Assembly: GCA_038522375.1 (NCBI GenBank)
Contig: JBCBKE010000077.1
Span: 1 to 13,009, forward strand
DNA: 13,009 nucleotides
Origin: UBA5336 sp038522375
GTDB lineage: Bacteria; Pseudomonadota; Alphaproteobacteria; Caulobacterales; Hyphomonadaceae
Direction of reading: 5' to 3'
The notes under the pieces were generated by a model. The model worked only from the letters and a program-made list of their open reading frames with translations, was not told the origin of the DNA and ran no database searches. Every line of letters starts with the position of its first letter. Within the stretch, counting starts at the first letter, position 1. Positions 1-6,538 of the stretch are shown here, piece by piece. A program made the translations under genes and the position numbers.

Positions 1-1
1 T

Positions 2-448
2 CCGGCGAATACGCGTGAAACGCTGCGCCAGGCCGGCGAAGCGTTTGCCCAGGAGAAATGTGTTGTCATTTTCCCGTCCGGGAAACTGGCCCAGTTGCAG
101 GATGGCGTTTTACTCGAGCGGGAGTGGTTCTCTACCGTGGTCGGGCTCGCGAAGAAGCAGAACGCCACCATTGTTCCATTGAACCTGCGGGCGCGGAATT
201 CCCGGCTCTACTATTTCTTCGCGCGCATGAACGGCGAATTGCGAGATATCACCCTGTTCCACGAATTGCTGAACAAGCGGCGCTCATCGTTTGCGGCGAC
301 CTTCGGCCCTACTATTTCCCCGGCCGACCTGACGGGGTCGGGGACGGCGGTGACCGAAGCGCTCCGGAACTATGTCGCCTACGCGCTCGGCGAGACCCCC
401 GACGTCACATTCAGCGCGTATCGCTCGACCTTGACGGAAGAGGGGTAA
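2..448 (+). CDS. Lysophospholipid acyltransferase (LPLAT/PlsC-like, hemolysin-type), C-terminal part
   Basis: This is an open frame entering from the left edge. It has no stop from base 2 to the TAA at 446-448, so 148 codons are visible and the start lies outside the window. The translation contains VVIFPSGKLAQLQ, matching the FPxG block (motif III) of PlsC-like acyltransferases. It is followed by an IVPLNLRARNSRLYYFF segment and a RDITLFHELLNK...GPTISPADL tail, which resemble the ornithine-lipid/'putative hemolysin' branch (COG3176-like). Such enzymes transfer acyl chains to lysophospholipids or related lipids at the inner membrane. The HX4D catalytic motif would lie upstream and cannot be seen. 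The usual FPEG glutamate is serine here, which I recall as normal in this branch. An internal ATG at 95 is not a credible start, because the conserved FPSG block lies before it. The gene converges on sppA. The family call is fairly secure; the exact substrate is unknown. Confidence 0.8.
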   Translation, partial: PANTRETLRQAGEAFAQEKCVVIFPSGKLAQLQDGVLLEREWFSTVVGLAKKQNATIVPLNLRARNSRLYYFFARMNGELRDITLFHELLNKRRSSFAATFGPTISPADLTGSGTAVTEALRNYVAYALGETPDVTFSAYRSTLTEEG

Positions 449-477
449 ACGGCGGCAACGTCCCGACACGGCAGACG

Positions 478-505
478 AAAAAGGCCAATCCTGCCGGACT
501 GGCCT
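478..505 (-). terminator. Rho-independent terminator after sppA (convergent gap)
   Basis: The arms AGGCCA (482-487) and TGGCCT (500-505) pair. After one A/C mismatch, three more pairs (TCC 489-491 with GGA 496-498) close a four-base loop. Read on the minus strand, the hairpin runs into TTTTT (478-482), which fits an end signal about 40 bp after the sppA stop. On the plus strand the tail is CTTCTCC, so it would stop the acyltransferase transcript only weakly. Confidence 0.7.
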
Positions 506-544
506 CTTCTCCCCGTTTGCTTTCGGCACCAGGGTTGTCGGATG

Positions 545-2302
545 CTACCGCTCGGTGAAGGATGGCATCCGCGCCTGCACTTCGCCGGAGTTCAGGGCAG
601 CGGCATCACTGGCGAGCGCGCGGAAGCGCGGGTTGTTGGCCAGGGCCGAGACCAGGGCGAGTGTTTCGGTGGTGTCGCCGGTTGACGCTAGGAAACCGTC
701 CAACGCCTCGAAGCCCTCGCGGCGTTCTGGATAGTAGAGCAGGCGCACCTGGGTCTCTGGGTCGATGTCCGCCAGTTCCTTCGCCCGTTCTATGGCATCG
801 CGGAACCCGCCCAGGCTGTCGATGAGGCCCAGACCCAGCGCATCCTGCCCGCTCCACACCCGGCCGCGGGCGCGGGCATCGGCTTCGTCGCGGGTCAGGT
901 CGCGACCTTCTGCGACGATGCCGATAAAGCGGTCATAGGTCCGTGCCAGCGCGTCGCGGAGGAGGGCACGTTCATCATCTGCGAACGCTTCGGTTCCCCA
1001 GGCGTCGGCATAGGTGCCGCCCACGGTGATGGTCTCCGAGGTCACACCGATCTCTTCCAGGCCGTCGGCAACGGCAAACTTGCCGCCGAAGACACCGATC
1101 GAGCCGGTGATGGTTGTCTCACTCGCCACAATGTGGTCAGCGCCGGCGGAGACGTAGTAGCCGCCCGATGCGGCAACCGAGCCCATGGAGACGATGACGG
1201 GTTTACCCTTGGCCTGGGCGGCTTCGACGGCCTGCCAGATCTGGTCGGACGCCGTTGCCGAGCCCCCGGGGCTGTCGACGCGAAACACGATGGCTTGAAC
1301 CCGGTCATCGTCGCCGGCTTCACGGATGGCTGCCGCAACGGTGTCCGATCCGAAACCGACGGTGTTGGAGAAGAGGTCCTGGTTGGCATAGCCGGAAACG
1401 ATCCCGCCTTCCCCGCCAACAACGGCAATCATCGGCGCCCGCGCCGGCGCGACCGGGGCAGTATAGCTGGCGATCGCCATGAGTTCGGCCGTTTCGCCGG
1501 CCCGCTCCAGGGCGGCTCGCTCAGCATCGGCTGGCCAGCCGAGCTTGTCGACAAGCCGGGACTCAAGCGCTGCCTCGGCAGGGACCGGGCCTGCTTCGAG
1601 CAATGCGGTGAGTTGAGCTAGCGGCAGCGAGCGATCATCGGAAATATCGCGGGTCGAAACAGACCACAGATCCTGCGCCAGCGCCGTCATCGCTTCGCGG
1701 TGGGGCTCAGTGTAGGAGTCGTTCTTGTAGACGTTTGGCGCATTCTTGTACTCGTAGAACTGCTCGATCTCGGCAGACACGGAAAGCCGATCAAACAGAC
1801 CCTTGAGGAAGATGGTTTCGAACGCGACCCCCGAGACGGAAATCTCCGTTCCCGGTTGCATCCACAATTCGTCGGAGGCGCTCACGGAACGGAGACTGGA
1901 GGCGCCGGCGTTGAGGGGAGACCCCTGACTGTGCGCGATAACAAACTTGCCCGATGCCCTGAAGTCGCGAATGGCATCGCGAAGCTCCTCAGCGCGCGCA
2001 CTGCCAACGCCGAAATCGTTCGCTCTTATATATAGTCCGCTAACCGCATCGTCAGAGCGAGCGCTTTCAAGCCGGGTCATGATATCGATGAATCCGACCT
2101 GGCCCGAAAACGCGGCAAATCCGACTGGCGGCGCCTGGTCGGCGAAGTCCTCCCGCAGGTCGAGCGTGAGGACAATGTTATCAGGCTTGGGGTCTGCAGC
2201 GGAGGCGACGCCGACAATGCCGGCGATGGCAAAGAAGCCGCCGACGAAGAATAGCAGCAGAGCCGCGAACGCGCCGGCCAGCGACAGGAGGAAGATTTTC
2301 AC
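545..2302 (-). CDS. sppA: Signal peptide peptidase SppA, long (67K-type) form
   Basis: The predicted product (585 aa) is a membrane-anchored serine protease that degrades cleaved signal peptides in the inner membrane or periplasm. Its length fits the duplicated-domain SppA of E. coli type (about 600 aa). The first ~35 residues (VKIFLLSL...FFVGGFFAIAGIVGVASAA) form one membrane anchor. The N-terminal SppA domain carries the predicted general base Lys186 (EYKNAP). The C-terminal domain carries the nucleophile Ser379 (GSVAASGGYY), preceded by VDSPGG. These are the expected Lys/Ser dyad positions, about 193 residues apart. I chose the GTG at 2302 because AAGGAG lies 9 nt upstream (2312-2317) and the anchor starts at once. 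The in-frame ATG at 2443 would add 47 residues of non-conserved sequence ahead of the signal anchor and would run through the promoter-like region. The gene is monocistronic, convergent with the acyltransferase and divergent from the tRNA gene. Confidence 0.93.
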   Translation of the reverse strand: MKIFLLSLAGAFAALLLFFVGGFFAIAGIVGVASAADPKPDNIVLTLDLREDFADQAPPVGFAAFSGQVGFIDIMTRLESARSDDAVSGLYIRANDFGVGSARAEELRDAIRDFRASGKFVIAHSQGSPLNAGASSLRSVSASDELWMQPGTEISVSGVAFETIFLKGLFDRLSVSAEIEQFYEYKNAPNVYKNDSYTEPHREAMTALAQDLWSVSTRDISDDRSLPLAQLTALLEAGPVPAEAALESRLVDKLGWPADAERAALERAGETAELMAIASYTAPVAPARAPMIAVVGGEGGIVSGYANQDLFSNTVGFGSDTVAAAIREAGDDDRVQAIVFRVDSPGGSATASDQIWQAVEAAQAKGKPVIVSMGSVAASGGYYVSAGADHIVASETTITGSIGVFGGKFAVADGLEEIGVTSETITVGGTYADAWGTEAFADDERALLRDALARTYDRFIGIVAEGRDLTRDEADARARGRVWSGQDALGLGLIDSLGGFRDAIERAKELADIDPETQVRLLYYPERREGFEALDGFLASTGDTTETLALVSALANNPRFRALASDAAALNSGEVQARMPSFTER

Positions 2303-2345
2303 GGGGGCGCACTCCTTGTTTTCGGCACCTATCGAATATCGATAA

Positions 2346-2375
2346 ATGATATGGTAAACTACAGCCGTGAGTAAA
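2346..2375 (-). promoter_or_regulatory. Candidate sigma70-type promoter of sppA
   Basis: Read on the minus strand, TTTACT (2370-2375, -35) and TATCAT (2346-2351, -10) are separated by 18 bp. This would put the start of transcription near 2339, about 37 nt before the GTG start of sppA. The -10 matches the consensus at five of six positions and the -35 at four of six. An inverted repeat, TATCG-aatat-CGATA (2330-2344), sits right at the predicted start point. This is motif matching by eye only. Confidence 0.4.
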
Positions 2376-2436
2376 GAGCTAAATGTGTGCGGCGAACTGA
2401 CGAGGCCTTGGAAACCCGCCGGATGCAAATCATATG

Positions 2437-2465
2437 TTGCCACTCAGAAGTGTGTTCGGTATGCA
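2437..2465 (+). promoter_or_regulatory. Candidate promoter of tRNA-Gln
   Basis: TTGCCA (2437-2442, five of six matches to the -35 consensus) is followed after 17 bp by TATGCA (2460-2465, a weak -10). A start near 2472 would give a leader of only about six bases ahead of the mature tRNA, which is normal for a tRNA gene. The spacing supports it; the -10 does not match well. Confidence 0.35.
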
Positions 2466-2477
2466 GCCGAGCTTCGT

Positions 2478-2552
2478 TGGGGCATCGCCAAGCGGTAAGG
2501 CAGCGGTTTTTGGTATCGCCATTCCCAGGTTCGAATCCTGGTGCCCCAGCCA
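2478..2552 (+). tRNA. tRNA-Gln (anticodon TTG)
   Basis: A full cloverleaf can be drawn. The acceptor arm is TGGGGCA (2478-2484) with TGCCCCA (2542-2548). The D arm is GCC/GGC. The anticodon arm is GCGGT/ATCGC around the loop TTTTGGT, giving anticodon TTG, which reads CAA. The T arm is CCAGG-TTCGAAT-CCTGG. The discriminator is G2549 and the 3' CCA (2550-2552) is encoded. Length is 75 nt with CCA. No convincing terminator follows; only short 4-5 bp hairpins without a T run lie at 2557-2594. Confidence 0.96.
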
Positions 2553-2626
2553 CTCCCCGTCCTCCGGGTTGAAGACGGCGCCCAACATTCGGGCATCTGC
2601 ACTTACTATGTTGCCAAGCCGTCATC

Positions 2627-2655
2627 TGAGCTGCAATTTCGAAATAGAGTATGAT
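2627..2655 (+). promoter_or_regulatory. Candidate promoter with palindrome upstream of the TonB-system operon
   Basis: TATGAT (2650-2655) matches five of six bases of a -10 box. The 17-bp-spaced -35 candidate TGAGCT (2627-2632) is poor, so an activator would be expected if this is used. A perfect 10-bp palindrome, ATTTCGAAAT (2636-2645), lies in the spacer, where a bound repressor would block RNA polymerase. A start near 2662 would give a leader of about 270 nt before the first operon gene. I see no Fur-like consensus. Tentative. Confidence 0.3.
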
Positions 2656-2693
2656 CTGTGTTGAATAACGGGAACGCAGTTGATAGCGTCTTC

Positions 2694-2885
2694 GGGCCGC
2701 GTGCCCGTTGGGCGCAGGCATGCGCGGACCGGGGGGCCGGTTCAATGCAGGGAACAAGAGGGCGAACACGCCCCGCAAGAGAAACCGGGGAGGAACAGGG
2801 CAAACTGCCCGCCTCCGTGACTAGGGACATGTGTGTTTGTCCCCCACCACACAAGTGCCGCTTCGGCGGCCAGACAATGTTTTTT
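2694..2885 (+). promoter_or_regulatory. Hairpin-rich RNA region: operon leader or small RNA of unknown type
   Basis: The gene-free stretch 2553-2934 holds a run of perfect hairpins. They are GCCC/GGGC (2703-2713) inside CCGCG/CGCGG (2697-2727); ACCGG/CCGGT (2728-2741); GGGCG/CGCCC (2760-2773); GGAGG/CCTCC (2789-2816) enclosing GGGCA/TGCCC (2798-2810); GGGACA/TGTCCC (2824-2843); and GCCGC-TTCG-GCGGC (2857-2870), a UUCG tetraloop. Six Ts lie at 2880-2885, nine bases after the last stem. Alternative pairings exist: CCGGTT 2737-2742 with AACCGG 2783-2788, and GGCCGC 2695-2700 with GCGGCC 2866-2871. I do not recognise tmRNA, SRP RNA, RNase P or cobalamin-riboswitch signatures, and cannot exclude a divergent 6S RNA. 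No ORF here has good coding features. Confidence 0.4.
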
Positions 2886-2934
2886 CGGGGTCCCGCGAAG
2901 AGGGCCACGACCTGCGCAGAGTGAGAGGCATTTC

Positions 2935-3705
2935 ATGAGAACTTTCCTGACACCAGCCCGTGGCGCGATCGCCGCAGCGCTGATGATGGCAGCAACCGTG
3001 CCGGCGGAAGCGCAGCTTCGCCAGGCGCTCGAAACGGGCCAGGAGGCGACCCGGCAGGCCGAGCGGATCCAGGCCCAGATCAACCAGCTCGATGATGAGC
3101 GGTCAGACATGGTGGTCGAGTACCGGTCCGTGCTGCAGCGCCGCGATGCCGCCGAGCTGTTTGCGCGCCAGCAGGAAAAGGTCGTGGAAAGCCAGCAGCG
3201 TGAGATCGAGTCCCTGACGGACCAGCTTGGCCGGGTTGATGAGATTACGGCCCAGACCATTCCGATGCTGCTCGACATGATCACCGACCTGAAGGCGTTC
3301 GTGGCGGCCGATCTGCCGTTCAAGCAGTCAGATCGTCAGATTCGTCTTGATGGGCTCGATGCAGCCATGGAGGATCCGCAGGTTTCCACGGCTGAACGGT
3401 ATCGCCTGATCATCGAAGCCTACCAGAACGAGATGGAGTACGGGCGTACGATCGATACCTGGTCCGAGGATGTCCAGGTTGGCGATGCCACCAAGACCGT
3501 CGATTATTTCCAGTACGGCCGGGTGGCCCTGGTGTGGATCGATCCTGAAAACCGGGAAGGCCAGTTCTACAACCGGGCGGCAGGCGAATGGCAACCGTTG
3601 CCGGGCAACATGATCGGCGATGTCCGCGAGGCCATTCGCGTGGCGTCTGGCAAGAAACAGCAGGAAGTGCTGTTCGGCCCCGTCCAGAAATTCTCGGTCC
3701 AGTAG
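2935..3705 (+). CDS. DUF3450 family periplasmic coiled-coil protein of a TonB system
   Basis: The product (256 aa) starts with a Sec signal peptide ending in AEA (cleavage near residue 26). Residues ~30-105 are a heptad-like Q/E/R-rich coiled coil. A mixed helical region follows (TIPMLLDMITDLKAFV, 108-123), then a C-terminal part rich in aromatic residues and strands (VDYFQYGRVALVWIDP, 189-204). Length and layout fit DUF3450, a family regularly encoded first in TonB2-type exbB-exbD-tonB operons. Its biochemical role is unknown to me; a periplasmic scaffold or regulator of the channel is inference. The ATG at 2935 is preceded by GAGAGG and leads straight into the signal peptide; an upstream in-frame start at 2833 would add 34 residues of leader-region translation. 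The next gene follows after 30 bp, so the two are surely co-transcribed. Confidence 0.85.
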   Translation: MRTFLTPARGAIAAALMMAATVPAEAQLRQALETGQEATRQAERIQAQINQLDDERSDMVVEYRSVLQRRDAAELFARQQEKVVESQQREIESLTDQLGRVDEITAQTIPMLLDMITDLKAFVAADLPFKQSDRQIRLDGLDAAMEDPQVSTAERYRLIIEAYQNEMEYGRTIDTWSEDVQVGDATKTVDYFQYGRVALVWIDPENREGQFYNRAAGEWQPLPGNMIGDVREAIRVASGKKQQEVLFGPVQKFSVQ

Positions 3706-3735
3706 CGGCCGCCAGCGTAATTTGAGGTTCAATAG

Positions 3736-5133
3736 ATGACGATTATCAAATCCCTCAAGGCCCTTGGCACCGCAGCGGTGCTTGGCCTTTCGACCCTGGC
3801 GATTGCGGCGCCGGTCAGTGCCCAGTCGCTCAGCGACGTGCTTGATCGCGTCCGCCAGGATTCCGAAGAACTGTCGGCTGAAAACCAGGCCCGTCTCCGC
3901 GAATTCCAGCAGGCTCGCCAAGAGCAGGCAAATATCCTGGCCGGCGCCAGGCAGGAACTGGCGGCCCTTGAAGGCCGAGGCCAAGCGCTCAGCGCCGAGT
4001 TTGACGCCAATGAGGAAGAGCTTGGTGCACTCCAGGCGGAATTGGAAACCCAGGCCGGCGATTTCTCTGAACTGCTTGGCCAGTTCCGGACGGCGGCTGG
4101 CGAAACCATGCCCGAGATCCGTGAAAGCTTTGCGAACTTCCAGTATCCTGGCCGCGTTGAACAATTGTCTGGCATTGCCCAGGCGCGGACGCTGCCGACA
4201 CGATCGGACCTTGATAGCCTGCCCAAGGCGATCCTGCAGGAAATGATCGCCCAGTCGGAGGTCACTGCATTCACGGCCAATGTCTCCAACATTGGCCCTC
4301 AAGGTGAGAACCAGGACGTCGAGATCATGCGGATCGGTGTCTTCACGGCAGCGACGACCGACGGCACGGATTTCGTGGAGGTTGTGACACCGGAAGGCGG
4401 AACGCCAAAACTCGTAGCGTTCGGCCGCCAGCCCCGCGGTGAATTCTCTGGTGCGATGTCATCGCTGATCAATGCGGGGCCTGACCAGGTGGTTCGCGCA
4501 CCGGTCGATCCCTCGAAGGGCAACCTGTTCGGTATTCTCGGCGACCTGCCAAGCATGGGCGACCGGCTCGGTCAGGGCGGCCCGGTTGGCTTCCTGATCT
4601 TCTACATTCTGCTGCCGATCGGTGTGGCGCTGGCGCTGTTCAAGATTGTCAGCCTGTTCCTTATGGGCAATTCCATGCGCTCCACCGCGAAATCGCGCCA
4701 GGCCGGCACCGCTAACCCGCTCGCCCGGGTTTTCGAAGCCTATGAGCAGAACAAGAATGACGATCTCAACACGCTGGAACTGAAGCTTGACGAGACCATC
4801 CTCAAGGAAGCGCCGAAGATCGAGCGGTTCAATGAGATCGTGAAGGTCCTTGCGGCGGTTGCACCGCTCCTTGGACTCCTCGGTACGGTGATCGGCATGA
4901 TCATCACCTTCACCGCAATCACGATCTACGGTGCCGGCGATCCCCAGCTCATGGCTGGCGGTATCTCGACAGCCCTCGTCACCACGGTGCTGGGTCTGGT
5001 CGCTGCCATTCCGCTGATCCTGCTGCATGCGGTCGCGTCGGCGATGGCACGGAGCAATCAGCAAGTGCTGGACGAGCAAGCGGCCGGTCTGGTTGCAGAG
5101 CGGGCGGAAGCCTCTGGTCGGGGTATGGCCTAA
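3736..5133 (+). CDS. Large ExbB/TtpC-like MotA/TolQ/ExbB proton channel protein with periplasmic domain
   Basis: The product (465 aa) is far longer than a simple ExbB. Residues 1-30 form a signal peptide (AAPVSAQ). Residues ~33-115 are coiled coil. Residues ~116-280 form a periplasmic domain. Membrane segments follow at about 283-310 (GFLIFYILLPIGVALALF), 366-392 (VLAAVAPLLGLLGTVIGMII) and 410-435. The last two form the MotA_TolQ_ExbB domain with the typical APLLGLLGTVxGM motif. This layout matches TtpC, the extra ExbB-like protein needed by the Vibrio TonB2 system, which is thought to link the channel with TonB. The start has GAGG (3724-3727) eight bases upstream. It is preceded by the DUF3450 gene and followed after 35 bp by a short exbB. 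The architecture is clear; the precise role is inferred from TtpC. Confidence 0.9.
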   Translation: MTIIKSLKALGTAAVLGLSTLAIAAPVSAQSLSDVLDRVRQDSEELSAENQARLREFQQARQEQANILAGARQELAALEGRGQALSAEFDANEEELGALQAELETQAGDFSELLGQFRTAAGETMPEIRESFANFQYPGRVEQLSGIAQARTLPTRSDLDSLPKAILQEMIAQSEVTAFTANVSNIGPQGENQDVEIMRIGVFTAATTDGTDFVEVVTPEGGTPKLVAFGRQPRGEFSGAMSSLINAGPDQVVRAPVDPSKGNLFGILGDLPSMGDRLGQGGPVGFLIFYILLPIGVALALFKIVSLFLMGNSMRSTAKSRQAGTANPLARVFEAYEQNKNDDLNTLELKLDETILKEAPKIERFNEIVKVLAAVAPLLGLLGTVIGMIITFTAITIYGAGDPQLMAGGISTALVTTVLGLVAAIPLILLHAVASAMARSNQQVLDEQAAGLVAERAEASGRGMA

Positions 5134-5168
5134 CGGCCACCCCACTCTAGTGAGATTGGAGAATCCCG

Positions 5169-5681
5169 ATGGGATTTGGTGAACTACAGGAGTTCCTCGA
5201 CCGGGGTGGACCGATCCTTGTGATCTTCATTCTGCCGGCGACGTTCTTCATGTGGCTGTTCATTCTGGAGCGGATTTTCTACTTCCGCTTTTCCCACGAT
5301 ACGATTGCCCAACGGGCCATTGATGAGTGGAATGCCAGGGCGGACAAGTCCTCGAAGTACGCCTCTTGGATCCGGGACAAGTTGGTGTCCGAAGTGCGTC
5401 AGAAGGCCGAAGCGTTCACGGCCATTGCGAAGGTTTTCGTGGCCCTGGCGCCCTTGCTTGGGCTTTTGGGAACCGTGACGGGCATGGTTTCGGTCTTCGA
5501 CATCATGGCGTTGACGGATGGGGCGGACGCCAAGGCCATGGCGGCCGGCGTGTCCCGCGCCACCATTCCGACCATGGCAGGCATGGTTGCGTCCATTTCC
5601 GGTATCATCTTCACCTCGGGGATGGACCGCAAGGTGAACCGACTTGTCCAGCAGGTCGAAGATTCGATGGAGGTCCGCTGA
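5169..5681 (+). CDS. exbB: ExbB (short, TonB2-type) proton channel subunit
   Basis: The product (170 aa) has the three-helix ExbB/TolQ plan: helix 1 at 14-40 (ILVIFILPATFFMWLFIL), helix 2 at 87-112 with ALAPLLGLLGTVTGM, and helix 3 at ~130-150 with AGMVASISGIIFTSG. It is much shorter than E. coli ExbB (244 aa) and close in size to the ExbB2 proteins of TonB2 systems. With ExbD it forms the inner-membrane channel that uses the proton gradient to energise TonB. GGAGAA (5158-5163) precedes the ATG. Its stop codon TGA shares one base with the ATG of the next gene (ATG at 5681), which suggests translational coupling. Confidence 0.93.
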   Translation: MGFGELQEFLDRGGPILVIFILPATFFMWLFILERIFYFRFSHDTIAQRAIDEWNARADKSSKYASWIRDKLVSEVRQKAEAFTAIAKVFVALAPLLGLLGTVTGMVSVFDIMALTDGADAKAMAAGVSRATIPTMAGMVASISGIIFTSGMDRKVNRLVQQVEDSMEVR

Positions 5682-6094
5682 TGCGTGGACGCGCTTTAAG
5701 ACGCCCCCAGGAGGCTGATGTGGACCTCACGCCCATGCTGGACGTGGTGTTCATCCTGCTGATCTTCTTCATCGTCACCGCAACCTTCGTTCAGGAGCGG
5801 GCGATCGGCCTTGAGCCGCCGCCACCACCACCGCCGCCCAATCAGCCGCAGAACCCCCAGCCGACTATTCAGATCTATGTGAATGAAGAGGGCCTGATCC
5901 GGGTCAACGGCCGGGCCGCGGACATCGGGTCAGTGCGGCCGAATATCGAACGGCTAAAAGCTGAAAACCCCGAAAGCGCCGTGATCATTCAGGCCCATCC
6001 CGATGCGGAAAACGGTATCATCGTGGCTATTCGCGACAAGGCCTATGCAGCCCAGGCGACGCCGGTGAATGTGCTCTTGAGCGCGCGGCAATAG
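5681..6094 (+). CDS. exbD: ExbD (first copy) with polyproline linker
   Basis: This 137-aa biopolymer transport protein has a short cytoplasmic N-terminus and one membrane helix (~19-37, LTPMLDVVFILLIFFIVTA). Asp21 in that helix aligns with the essential proton-carrying Asp25 of E. coli ExbD. Right after the helix come eight prolines in a row (46-53) and a second P/Q-rich stretch, before a periplasmic ExbD domain (~62-137). It works with ExbB and TonB at the inner membrane. Its start overlaps the exbB stop by one base. It differs from the second ExbD mainly in the polyproline segment, which could make a stiff spacer. Confidence 0.93.
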   Translation: MRGRALRRPQEADVDLTPMLDVVFILLIFFIVTATFVQERAIGLEPPPPPPPPNQPQNPQPTIQIYVNEEGLIRVNGRAADIGSVRPNIERLKAENPESAVIIQAHPDAENGIIVAIRDKAYAAQATPVNVLLSARQ

Positions 6095-6106
6095 GAGAGA
6101 GACACC

Positions 6107-6520
6107 ATGGCAAGACGTGCACGGGCCGGGGCGAACGGGAACAACGATCAGGACGTGAATCTCACGCCAATGCTGGACGTTGTGTTCATTCTTCTTATCT
6201 TCTTTATTGTCACAGCCCAGTTCATCAAGGAGCCGGGCGTCGACATCAACCGCACCGATGTGGAAACCGACGCCTTCGTCAAACCACTCGCCATCCTTGT
6301 GGCGATTGACGCCGAGAGCGACATCTACATCGACAAGCGGAAGATTGACCCGAACGAAGTCGAGTTCACGCTCAAGGAGCTTCGCAAGGACAATCCAAAG
6401 GGCGAGATCGTCGTCCAGGCCGATAACAAGTCGCGCGCGGAAGTGTTGATAGGCCTGATGGAAACGATCAAGTCTGCCGATGCGGCGACGGTCGTGAATG
6501 TTTCGACTGCGCTGGACTAG
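6107..6520 (+). CDS. exbD: ExbD (second copy)
   Basis: This second 137-aa ExbD follows the first after 12 bp, with AGGAGAG (6093-6099) overlapping the previous stop codon. The membrane helix (~20-38, LTPMLDVVFILLIFFIVTA) is almost identical to that of the first copy and carries the matching Asp24. The periplasmic part (~45-137) differs and lacks the eight-proline run; it ends in the usual conserved region VVQADNKSRAEVLIGLM. Two ExbDs with two ExbB-like proteins suggest either a mixed channel or two channels that share TonB. The family call is secure. Confidence 0.93.
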   Translation: MARRARAGANGNNDQDVNLTPMLDVVFILLIFFIVTAQFIKEPGVDINRTDVETDAFVKPLAILVAIDAESDIYIDKRKIDPNEVEFTLKELRKDNPKGEIVVQADNKSRAEVLIGLMETIKSADAATVVNVSTALD

Positions 6521-6538
6521 GATCAGGAGGAAGACGCC

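Noticed and set aside
58..558. Plus-strand ORF of 166 codons overlapping the acyltransferase end
   Set aside because: It overlaps the frame with clear FPSG acyltransferase motifs, reads as Arg-rich shadow translation, and runs into the sppA end.
2303..2443. Upstream ATG (2443) as the sppA start
   Set aside because: The extra 47 residues precede the signal anchor and cover a promoter-like region; the GTG at 2302 has AAGGAG at good spacing.
2478..2552. tRNA-Gln as an integration (att) site for a mobile element
   Set aside because: No integrase, no repeated 3' end of the tRNA and no foreign-looking genes were found in the window.
2359..2778. Minus-strand ORF of 139 codons covering the tRNA and part of the leader region
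   Set aside because: It reads through the tRNA gene and hairpin region; no domain or start signal supports it.
2694..2885. Cobalamin riboswitch ahead of the TonB-system genes
   Set aside because: TonB-linked genes make this attractive, but I cannot find the B12-box consensus (GCCACTG) or the other conserved blocks.
3328..4302. Antisense ORF of 324 codons opposite the DUF3450 and large ExbB-like genes
   Set aside because: It is a long shadow typical of GC-rich coding DNA; the translation has no domain pattern and both sense genes have strong motifs and ribosome sites.
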